Assembly: GCA_034008185.1 (NCBI GenBank)
Contig: CM067109.1
Coordinates: 806,001-870,000 of the forward strand
DNA: 64,000 nt
Direction of reading: 5' to 3'
From: Gorsachius magnificus
Lineage: Eukaryota; Chordata; Aves; Pelecaniformes; Ardeidae
Shown: positions 54,936 to 64,000 of the stretch, one piece after another
How the letters are laid out: every line of letters begins with the position of its first letter
How positions within the stretch are numbered: position 1 is the stretch's first letter
Position numbers and translations under genes: made by a program
Notes under the pieces: generated by a model
Databases searched by the model: none
Told to the model about the DNA's origin: nothing
What the model saw: only the letters and a program-made list of their open reading frames with translations

Positions 54936-56598
54936 TGTGTTCAGCCCAGAAGGGTTCGGGGCAGGGGACGGCAGTTGTGGCTGTTGCTGTACTGCTCCTC
55001 TTACACGGGGCCTGTGGAAATGATTCTTGGTTGTATTCAGTCTTTACGCCACGCAGAAACGATATGGGTTGTGTTCTCTCCTCGCAAAATTGTGCGTTGT
55101 GGCAGCTACAGAAGGAGCGAGAAACTTCGTACAACGGGCAGGGAGCGGGAGGAGGTGACGTAGCAGAAGAACAGTTTAGGATTTGTGATTGAGGAGCCAA
55201 CTTTTAAGGGGAAAGCAGCTAGTCACTGTTTTTAAAACAAATGCCTGTGAATTTTATTCGTTTTCTGAATGAAAAACTGATGGTTTTGCTGTATTTGCCC
55301 TTCCTCAACCGCCTGTCCTAGGTGCTGAGTACCCCTTGGTCCCACTGCTGCCTGCCAAGACACGTTGATGGGATGGGTCCCGAGCGGCTTGAGTAGACCA
55401 CGGCCACCAAGGTCCCACGGGGGGAGTCCAGCCCCTGCTCCTGTGCCTGCCTGCGGCGGGGTTTGCTCCGCGCGCTGCGAGGTCTCTCTGCAGAGCGTCG
55501 TTGGGTTGGGTGGGGGACCCTGCGCCGGCCGTCGGCGTGGCCGGAGCCGCTCGCTGAGCTGCCGTGCCTGCGCCGCGCCGGTGCTCCCCCTCCGGCCCTT
55601 CCCTCCTTACTCGGTTAGAAGCCATTGGCGTTTCCCATGGGGTGGATTTCAAAAGGATGATTGACAAAGGAAAGTACTTAACGTGGGGAGGTGAGGAGAA
55701 CGGGGCGGATGAAGGAGGGACTGGAGGGAGGAAAAAGTAATTACGTGTGAGCGCATATGTGGAATATTTTCCAAAGTGCTTTAACCTGGGGAAATCCTTT
55801 CCTGAAGGGGATGGTGCTAAATCAAAGAAATGGGGAGGGGGGGATTCATAATTGTGGGAATAATTTGTGGGCTATTTTGGGAGATCCAAAATCTGTGTTT
55901 TGTCAGCCCATGTTTCTGAAGAGCTGGACCTTGCGAGTAAGCTGTGTTCCCGCTCCCCATGAAACGCGTTTCCGACACGGGCACGGACAAACCCAGCGTT
56001 TCTGCAGAGCTGGGAGCGGTTGGGTTGGAGGCGCTCGTGCCATCGGTGGCATTGGCTGCAGCCCCAGTGGCAGCTCGCCTTGCCCCCGAGCCCCCCAGCA
56101 CCCCCCGACACCCCGGTGGCCCCAGCCCAGGGGGCTCTGCAGCCCAGGGACGGGGCGAGCGCCGCCTCCCAAAGCACCGGCGGGGATGCAGAGCTCCGGC
56201 AGCTCGGGCGGCTGTAGGCGCCTTCTCTCCAGCTGCAGGCAGACCAGAAGCCAGCGAGGTTGCTGCAGTTTCCCCATCAAATTTTAAAATTCCAGGGGCC
56301 GGTGGGGCAGCGCTCCTCTCGCCGAGCGAAGCGTTGCAACGGTAACGATGCGGGCAGATGGGGCGGAGGGATGCACTGGCTTAAATTTGAGCCGGCTGAC
56401 AAACCCCGGGGAGGCAACGGCATGCTCTGGTGAAGAAGGGTGAGGGTCCTTGTTGGGAGCCCTCTCTCCCGAGCTGTCGGTTGCCCGCGGGAAGGCAGCA
56501 GGCGGCGTGGGGGCCAGCGGCGCTGGGCTGTGGGTGGCCAGGCCCCGGCTCCGCTCCGGCTGATGCCCAGCGTGGGATGCAGCCGGCTCTTGGCTCCT
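54936..56598. other. Intergenic DNA, GC-rich
   Basis: No exon or RNA gene can be supported. The frames at 55.7-56.3 kb occur on both strands in GC-rich sequence and lack motifs. Confidence 0.5.
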
Positions 56599-56705
56599 TC
56601 ATAGAATCACACAATCCCAGGTTGGAAGGGACCTCAAGGATCCAACCTTTCTAGGCAAGAGCCCAGCCCAGACAAGGTGGCCCAGCACCCTTCATGGCTG
56701 AACAC
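56599..56705 (-). mobile_element. CR1 LINE 3' end fragment
   Basis: It reads tcatagaatcacacaatccc, then aggttggaagggacctcaag. Confidence 0.92.
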
Positions 56706-56799
56706 ATCCCGAAGCAGGGCCCGTGCGCGGGCGCAGGTTCAAAACCCCGCGTGCTGCAGCAGAGCAGGCAGAATTTGCTGGTTTTGTTGGGTTTTTTTT

Positions 56800-57290
56800 T
56801 TCCACAAAAGTGATTCTTAGAAATCCTCAGCAGTCTTAATAATTATTTTTTCTTAACGAGCAACAATAGCTCCAAATAACTGCACACAAACCCCAGGCTT
56901 GAGGTGGTGCGCGTTCCTGAGTATCTGATACCGCACTTTAATGTTGATGGGAAAAGGGAGAAAAATGGTGATGGCATTTTGGTGAGATTCCACCCGTTTA
57001 TGACCGTCTGAAATTAAAGCTTTTATACACTTATAAAGAAGCTCCAAAGGGAACAAATATGTTTTTCCTACCGGAGTCGGCTTAAAGCATAGAACAAACA
57101 CGATTGCAGCTCAATATTTCATATAAAACAATATGCTCTACCATTTTCATTTTCCTGTACAAAATTGTTTTTCGTATGAATTCATGTTGCATTATTTTCC
57201 GATTCCAACTCAATTAGAACTACATAGATATAAATGATAGGCATCGCGTTTATTATACGTAATCTAGGTAGATATGAGCTCATTCATCAC
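56800..57290. promoter_or_regulatory. AT-rich block, candidate conserved non-coding element
   Basis: About 490 bp of AT-rich sequence between GC-rich flanks. It contains gagcaacaatagctcc (SOX-like), a gtatctgatac near-palindrome and caactcaattagaac. No transposon recognised. Conservation is inferred. Confidence 0.35.
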
Positions 57291-57507
57291 CCAGACCCCA
57301 GCTCCCCTACCAGTTGTCCCGGGGGCGTTTTTGCGTTACCCGGAGCCTTGCAGCTGGAGGTCTGCGGCTGCCGTTGTGACTGGGGCGCCCTTCACCTCGG
57401 CGCGTTTCTGCGTCCGAATTTGCAAAGTGCTCGGCGGTGCAGGGGACGTGGGACCCGGCCCGGCGTGGCCTCCCTGCCGCAAAGGGGAGCGGTGGCGGGG
57501 GGCAGCT

Positions 57508-58056
57508 GGGGTGCGGGGTGCAGGGTGCAGGGTGCAGGGTATGGGGTGCAGGAGTGCAGGGTGCAGTGTGTGGGGTGTGGGGTGCAGGGTATGAGGTGCA
57601 GGGTGCGGGGTGCAAGGTGCAGGAGTGTGGGGTGCGGAGTGCGGGGTTTGGGGTGCAGGGTGCAGGGTATGGGGTGCAGGGGTGCAGGGTGTTGGGTATG
57701 GGGTGCATGGTGTGGGGTGCAGGAGTGCGGGGTGCAGAGTGAGGGTTGGGGTGGGTGTGGGGTGCGGGTGTGGGGTGCAAGGGTGCAGGGTATGGGGTGC
57801 AGGAGTGGAGGGTGCTGGGTGTGGGGTGCTTGGTGTGGGGTGCTGGGTGCAGGGTATAGGGTGCAGGGGTGCAGGGTGTGGGGTGAGGGATGCACGGTGC
57901 GGGGTGCAGGAGTGAGTGCGGGGTGCAGGGTGCAGGGTATGGGGTGCAGGGTGGGGTGCAGGGTGCGGGGTGAGGGATGCATGGTGGTGGGGTGCGGGTG
58001 CAGGAGTGCGGGGTGCAGGGTGAGGGTATGGGGTGCAGTGTGTGGGGTGCAGGGGC
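57508..58056 (+). repeat. G-rich minisatellite with gggtgca-type units
   Basis: About 550 bp made almost wholly of 7- to 9-base units, gggtgca and gggtgcg, with variants such as gggtatg, gggtgtg and gagtgcg. Higher-order blocks combining gggtatgg, ggtgcagg and agtgcgg recur. The G strand has many GGG and GGGG runs. Open frames of 281 codons (plus) and 371 codons (minus) across it exist only because the repeat lacks stops. Confidence 0.95.
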
Positions 58057-59990
58057 GTGCGGGGGCTCCGTGGCGCTGAGCCCCGCTCGGCCGGGGCAGT
58101 GAGCTGTGACAGCTTCTCGCGGGCGAGCTGCCCGAACGGGCCGGGGGGCCGGGCGCCGGGCTGTCATCTCCGTCACCAGGAAATTGCTCTTTTGGTGTAA
58201 TTTTCCTCCAGTAATTAGTCTCTCCGTGATTTTTAGTCTTCGTGTCATGGTGTGAATGCACCGTGTTCGACAGCGTACCTGCCGGGGAAGAGATCTTCCG
58301 TGATGGGTACGGAAATACCATTTTTCATTAAAGACATCAGAAAAATGGGCTGTGGAGCTCCTGAGCGGCTGGGGGCCCGATGACGCCCAGTGGCGGGGAG
58401 GGCGCCCGGAGCCAGTCGGCAAGTGTCACACTGCCCCGGCTGCCTCCCCCTCGGCCGTCCGGGCTCTGACACCCGCTCCGGGGTGCCGGTGGGACAGCTA
58501 CGGGCCGGGGGCGTTGCGCTGCGTAAAGCACCCGTAGCTGTGCCAGGCACCGGGAAAGTGCCGAAACGCAGAGCCGTGCGGCCTCGCTCCCTTACGGGGT
58601 TGATCACGTTTGGGGGTGGGAGTAGGTCGGTTGGCTTACGTGCGTATAATTGCGGTTAATTAAATTGAAGCTTGAGTATTGCATTGCGTCTTAATATTGT
58701 AAGTGAGGTAAGGACATATGGGGGGGGTTAATGCTGAGCCAGCCTTTTTGGGAAATGGTCATTTCCGATGGGCAGCGGCGCTGGGAAGGGGACAGGGCAG
58801 ACCCCCGGGGGCGCTGCCGGAGGGGAGCACGGCCCGAGGCACGCCGTGCCCTTCGCACCGCGGGGCTGCCCCAGGCTCCGGAGCTGCCCCAGCACCAAGC
58901 GGGGGGCGTTGGGGGGCCCGCTCCCGCACGGTGCCCCGGGGGGCTCTGGCTGGAAGGGGGCAGCCTGCGGCGGGGGTGGTGGTGGGGGTGCGGAGCTCCT
59001 TCCCAGGGCCGCCTGCGGTGCAGCTGGAGATCAGCTCGGAGCGTCGCATCCATCACGCCCAAATTGTTCAGCAGCCTCCGGGTCAGCGGGAGCAGCAAGC
59101 AGCATCTGTTCCACCCCGCCGGGCCGCGGGGATGGGCTGCCAAGGACAGAGACCCCCCCAACTCCTCGCCGCCTGGAAACCAGGCTGAGATTGAGTTGGT
59201 GTAAAAAATGCCCCCGCTGGCGGGGCTGCCCGCCGAGGGAAGGGAGCAGGGCGGCGGGCGCAGACCCTGCTTTGCCCCAAAGAGCGGTGCCGTGTGTCCC
59301 GGCTCGGTGCAACGCTGCCCAAACTGGGGAGGTCTCTCCCAACCGGTTTGGTGGGGACCCGGTGAAGGGCAGGGTGCATCAGGTGCAATTCCAGATTTAA
59401 GTGGGAAAAATGCATGCTCCCGTGCAAAGCCACGCAGGATGGGACACGTCCTCTTCCCCCGTGCCCCTGCCCGTGGCAGGGGGAGGACGAAGGCCCTTGC
59501 TGCCCGGTGGGACGCCCCCGCGCTGGGGGCTGGGGAGGGGGGCAGCACGCTCCCCCGCGCCTCCGCTCCCCGGCGGCCCCCCCCGGAACCGGGGTTTCCG
59601 GCTCGGCACCACCCCCCCGGGTGCGGGAGATCTCCTACAGCAGGACCCCCCCCAGGCTGGGGGTCTCGGGGGGGGGGAGGCATCCTCTGCCTGCCAGCCG
59701 CAGCGCTCTGGAGGGGTCAAAATCGGAAAATAGGTGAAGTGCTTCATGCCTCGGTAGCCTCCCCAGGCCGTGCGGGATCCATCGGAGGGGTGAAAGCGTC
59801 CATCGCCCCACACAGCGGGGGCGCGAGGCAGGAGCGGGGGGTGCCGCAGGGCTCGGGGTGTGGGGACCCACGCTGCTGCCCATCACCAGCCCCGGGCTCT
59901 GCGGCTGAGCCATGGCCTCGTGCTCCGCATCCGGGGCTCAGCCATCCGTAAGGTGCCATGGCTCGGGGCTCGATAATCCGGGATACTCTT
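58057..59990. other. GC-rich intergenic DNA
   Basis: CpG-rich sequence with short AT-rich patches at about 58.17-58.34 kb and 58.62-58.74 kb. The long frames on both strands between 58.7 and 59.95 kb are G/C composition artefacts (P, G, R, A rich, all phases open). Confidence 0.5.
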
Positions 59991-60363
59991 GATTTAGTGG
60001 AAGTTAAACCCCCTATGCGTTAGGGCTTGCAGGGTACTTTGGTATTTTTAACATCTACACATTTGTAGGGATTGTAGCTAAATATGTTTTCAACAGGAAG
60101 AAAAGTACAGGCTTAGGTATTTTATGAATGGCAGCTGTGTTAAGAGTGATTTAATAAAAATAATGGGCAGGGGGCTGTTCATCCAGGCAGGAATTTTGCT
60201 GGCGCTGTGCAGGGTGTCTGGAGCAGAGTTGGAGTCCTCGGCGCCCGGGCTGCCCAAGCCTGCGTCCCACCGGCCGTCGGGACGAGCCGGAGCCGGGCCG
60301 GGCTCTCTCCGGGGTATTTAGGGGGAAGTTTGCACAGGGCATTAGCGGGACGGTGTCCTTGCC

Positions 60364-60411
60364 CGTGGGATCGTTCGTGGGATCATCCATGGGATCATCT
60401 GTGGGATCATT
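60364..60411 (+). repeat. Short tandem repeat of about 13 bases
   Basis: Four imperfect copies of a gtgggatcatc-like unit follow one another. Confidence 0.9.
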
Positions 60412-61146
60412 GGGCCTCCTGCTGCTGAGGCTGGAAGTACGGGGAGGCATTGGCCTCCGCCAGCGAGGCAGAAGAGAGATGCTCAGCCTTTTCTACCCTT
60501 AAACTGCACCTTTTTCAGCAATAATTGGAAGAACGGATTTTTACAGCTCATGTTGGAGATTACTTAGGTCTGCACCACGTGCAAGGGATGGTACCACCAT
60601 CGGCAATAAATAAATCAGGCGGGGCAAGTGGTGGGCAATGGCACCAAGGCTAAGAGCAGCGTGGCTGTTGCACCTGCACACGAAGGCACAAACAGGAAAG
60701 AAAATGTTGCTGTTATTGCTGTTGTTATTGTAATTATTATTCCCATTTCCCGCGGGGGAGCAGGGGTGCGAAGCCCCACGTGGCCGCTTCACCGTGTGGT
60801 GGGAAACCTGCGGGGGGGTGGGGGGGGGGAGCTTCCGTGCCTCTGCGTGGTGGGGGCAGAGGGTGGCCCCAGCCCTGCAGACCCAGTCTCTGGGGCCCTG
60901 CCTGACACCCCAGCCAGGGGGGGGCAGGACCCCTGCGCGGTGCCCCAAACCCCACCGCAGCCGTGCCGCAGCCTTTCCCCTGGCGGTGCCGGGGTCAGCA
61001 CCCGCATCACAAACATGGCCCCGCGTCCGGCCCGGCGGGGTGATGCTGGGTGTGGGCAAGGCTGAAGGGACTCCTACCTGCAAGGGAATCAGCTAAATGC
61101 TGGGGGGGGGTGGCTGCCAGCACAGCCCCAAATCCAGAAGATGGGC
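60412..61146. other. Intergenic DNA
   Basis: GC-rich with G runs and a small gctgttatt-type microsatellite at about 60703-60740. No gene is supported. Confidence 0.5.
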
Positions 61147-61259
61147 AGATGAGGTGCTTAGGGACATGGTTTAGTGGTGGGATGGCAGTGTCTGGTTAAT
61201 GGTTGGATGTGATGATCTTAAAGGTCTTTTCCAACCGAGATGATTCTATGATTCTATGA
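61147..61259 (+). mobile_element. CR1 LINE 3' end fragment
   Basis: It reads gatgaggtgcttagggac, then ggttggatgtgatgatctta and the tail gattctatgattctatga. Confidence 0.95.
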
Positions 61260-62055
61260 CTTCTGGGGTGGGCCCGGGTCCTGCACCGGCACTCAGAAAC
61301 AGCACGAGGGGCTTGGGCGAGCCCCCGTCGTCTGGGCGGCCTCACTGCGCGGTGCGGGGAGGCGGGGGCGGCGATGTGGGCTGGGGCTGCCCTCCGCAAG
61401 CTGGGTGCCTGCTGGCAGAGCTGCTCTCCCATCTCTTCCCACATTGGATGTGGCTCAACTGTCCTGGTCCTCCAAACCTGCCCTGTGGCTCCATGCAGCC
61501 CTGAGGGCACCCGTGAAGAGCGGTGGGACCCCTGTGCCACCCTTCCCCAGCGCGGGCAGTGCCTCGCTTTACCGGGGAGGGCCCTGCAGCTCCCCCGCAA
61601 GCCCTCTCCACCGGCGCTTGCTGGGGTCCAGGGCACCCCACGCCTGTCCCCTCCCCTCCAGCCACCCCGGTTGCCCGTTCCCCGTGCCGGGGTGACCCCT
61701 CGGGTGGGAGCACGGGGGGCTGGTGCCCCCGCTGCGGGAAATGCCAGCCTGCCCGCGCTTCCCATCGCTAAGCAACGGCGGGTGAAATATATCCTGGTTT
61801 CTGCTGCTCCCATTTGGCACCTCCCACCATGTTCTTTCATGTGCACAGGGTGGCGGATAAAAAGCCCATTTTCTATCTTTGGGTGCCAGTGCACATCGTG
61901 GCCACCGTCGGGAGGCCGGGCAAAGCCATGGGCAAAGAGCAAAGGACTGACGTCGGGGGGACTGCCTGGTCCAGGGCACTGCTGCTCATCTTGGGGCCGG
62001 CTGCTGCCAAGCAAAGTCCAAAAAGTTGGGTGCTGGGTGGGTTTTTTTTGTTTTT
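61260..62055. other. GC-rich intergenic DNA
   Basis: Frames of over 270 codons are open on both strands but have no domain or motif; they reflect low stop density at high GC. Confidence 0.5.
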
Positions 62056-62059
62056 TTTT

Positions 62060-62275
62060 TTCACATCAGAACTTCAAGCTGATCAAAGAAACAAACACTT
62101 TTAATGAAACATATGCAAGATACTTAGAAGGAGAAGATTCACAATGCATCTGCTGCGGGACCAGAAGGCTTATCAAAAGTGTGAAGTAGGAGGAGAAAAA
62201 TTACTGGCGTACGATGCCAGGGAAGATTACAGAAATATTAAGCAGAAGGAATGTAAACACGTGTAGCTGGCGAGA
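62060..62275. promoter_or_regulatory. AT-rich block, candidate conserved non-coding element
   Basis: A short A-rich single-copy block directly after a T-rich run (62042-62061). It contains ccagggaagattacagaaat and E-box-like cacgtg. Conservation is inferred. Confidence 0.3.
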
Positions 62276-62559
62276 GCTGGCGCGCGCCTCGCCGTGCACA
62301 AAGAGCCGCCCCGCGCTGTCGGTCCGAGGGTGCTCCTGCCCGTGGGTGCGGGCTCTGGGTGGCCCCCGTGGCCGGGCACCCCTGCAGAAACCCAGCCCTC
62401 CCCTCCCGGCCGCCTTTCGGAGGGCGAGCCCCCTCCCAGGAGCCCTCTCTCCTGCTGCCCGGCTCCAACTGGACGCCGGAACGTCGGCAGGGAGCTCGTG
62501 CGCGTCCTGGTTCAAGTGTCCGTCGAGCCCAGGAGCCTTGCAGTGGCAATTTATTTGCA

Positions 62560-62880
62560 TTTTCCTCGTGAAACAAAAACTTCAGCGTAATATCAATTTT
62601 CTTGCAACGTGTTTTATTGAAAACATAAATAGCGTGAAAAATGGTAATGTCTGGTGATAATATGGTAGGTTTATTATCGGCGGGAATCTCACGTAATTAT
62701 TGCTGTTCCACATTCGGCGGCGTGCAGACATATGGCTTATCTGTTTCAGCCACTGGCCAAATTCTGCTCTCCCTTAACCCTTGCAACCCTGGTGAATTCA
62801 GCGAGGCCGCAGAATTAGAGCTGGCAGCAGGATCTGGAGCCTTTATTTCCCGTTAAATGAAAATTTCTCATTTCAGAGCT
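62560..62880. promoter_or_regulatory. AT-rich block, candidate conserved non-coding element
   Basis: Repeat-free block with ggcaatttatttgcatttt (octamer-like), ggtttattatcgg and acgtaattattgctg, between GC-rich flanks. Conservation is inferred. Confidence 0.35.
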
Positions 62881-63659
62881 GCCCCCCCCCATACAGGCTG
62901 CTATTCTCGCTGCCTATTACAATCGTGCTTCTCCCTTCACGGGGCCGGCAGTCGCGTGCAAGGGGCTTTCTCCCCCAGCCGGTGCCACCGCCGCTCCCCG
63001 CGCGGCAGAGCCAGGGTGTCCCGGGAGGGGTCTCTGCCCCCTCCTCGGGTGCTTTTGGGGGGACCCCAGGGGCAGGGCATGGCTCGGGGCCCTGTAGGCA
63101 GCGTCGTGGCTGGGTGCTGTCAAATAATCAGCCCCCACCATCAGTCGGGACCGACTGCCCTGTCCCTGCCGCTGTTCCTTCCCACCTTTTCTCTGAACAT
63201 CCAGGAGGGAAAACGCCTGCTTTTCCCTTTGCCCGAGAAAGCTGGCGCTCCCAGTTCCCTCTTGGCATTGCTCTGCAGGCGGTGGGGGCCAAGTCGGGGG
63301 GACGCAGCGGGTCCCGGCTGCCAGGTCAGTTTTGCCCGAGGTTACCAGCCACAGCAGACCCGCCAGCATATGCCGAGGCGGCCGGGAGGCAGGTTTAATG
63401 TATGCTCCTGACCTTTCCGATCGCGCCTCGAAGCTCTGCAGCTGCGAGGCTGCCTGGTTGCCCAAGAGGGACGGGAGCCCTCGCTTTGCCCTCTTGGGGA
63501 GATGGAGCCCCCGCTGCCTCCCCCAGCTCCCCGGCCGGGGAAGGAAAGGAAGAAGCGGCAGCCTCCGAAATGAGCGGCCGTGTGGGCATCACCGCCACCG
63601 CTTTCTGAAACTTGGGGCAGATGCTCCCTTGCCTTGGTGGGCACTGCTGCCAGTGGGAA
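62881..63659. other. GC-rich intergenic DNA
   Basis: No gene or repeat family recognised. Open frames on both strands are composition artefacts. Confidence 0.5.
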
Positions 63660-63896
63660 TAGAGTAGGGTAGAGTAGGGTAAGGTAGGGTAGGGTAGAGT
63701 AGAGTAGAGTAGAATAGAATAGAACAGAAAGCGTAGAAATAGAATAGAGTAGAATGGAATGGAATGGAATGGAATAGAATAGAATAGAATAGAATGGAAT
63801 GGAATGGAATGGAATGGAATGGAATGGAATAGAATAGAATAGAATAGAATAGAATAGAATAGAATGGAATGGAATGGAATGGAATGGAATAGAACA
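63660..63896 (+). repeat. Pentanucleotide array with stepwise unit change
   Basis: About 237 bp of 5-base units. It passes from gtagg and gtaga forms at the left to gaata and gaatg forms at the right, alternating in blocks of agaat and ggaat. It abuts the 3' end of the CR1 copy at 63897, whose tail has the same atagaat core. Confidence 0.95.
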
Positions 63897-64000
63897 GAAT
63901 AATTTCAGCTGGCAGGGACCTCCGACGATCACCTCGTCCACCTGCCTGATGGCCTCGGGGCTGACCGAAAGTCAGAGCGTGTTGTCAAGGGCGTTGTCCA
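63897..64000 (-). mobile_element. CR1 LINE fragment, continues past the right edge
   Basis: It reads cagctggcagggacctcc and gacgatcacctcgtccacct, a reversed CR1 3' region. Its 3' end faces the pentanucleotide array. Confidence 0.85.

Noticed and set aside
57307..58422. 371- and 309-codon minus frames and a 281-codon plus frame
   Set aside because: They translate a stop-free minisatellite and only repeat the unit; this is not a protein gene.
58691..59951. 330-codon minus and 247-codon plus frames
   Set aside because: Overlapping open frames on both strands in GC-rich DNA, without start context, splice sites or domains.
61196..62189. 272- and 271-codon frames on opposite strands
   Set aside because: Mutually overlapping; one includes a CR1 end. 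No recognisable domain.
63740..63890. ggaat repeats resembling human satellite II/III units
   Set aside because: The local CR1 tail explains the unit; the array is short and mixed, not a satellite.

Overview
The window is avian nuclear DNA. It carries many CR1 LINE fragments with the bird-type 3' end, a neoavian-type retroviral solo LTR, and two spliced vertebrate genes read directly from their exons. The CR1 and LTR types suggest a neoavian (non-galliform) bird; the species is an inference and cannot be fixed from the sequence alone.

Positions 1-6137 (minus strand) hold the first four coding-bearing exons of WDR7 (rabconnectin-3 beta), giving residues 1-122; the gene runs off the left edge. 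Its non-coding first exon was not located. The likely promoter is a CpG island at about 17.05-18.06 kb, so the 5' UTR intron is about 11 kb. Introns hold CR1 copies and a solo LTR (2929-3482) with a perfect 5-bp target duplication.

Positions about 20.1-39.0 kb (plus strand) hold a complete TXNL1 gene. A second CpG island with four YY1-type boxes precedes eight coding exons (20398-38797) with GT-AG introns, encoding 289 aa: a thioredoxin domain with a CGPC active site followed by a PITH domain. Two AATAAA signals follow. TXNL1 and WDR7 are divergently transcribed, as in human 18q21.31, but from two islands roughly 2-3 kb apart.

Positions 39-64 kb hold no protein-coding exon that I can support. 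By human synteny this is the start of the gene desert between TXNL1 and TCF4. It is GC-rich, with CR1 scraps, a G-rich minisatellite (57.5-58.06 kb), a pentanucleotide array apparently grown from a CR1 tail (63.66-63.9 kb), an orphan CpG island (43.6-44.3 kb), and several AT-rich, repeat-free blocks that look like conserved regulatory elements.

The most unusual items are a 74-bp zero-spacer near-perfect palindrome in TXNL1 intron 1, an antisense coding-like open frame in TXNL1 intron 6, and the two locally born tandem arrays. No clearly new gene system was found.
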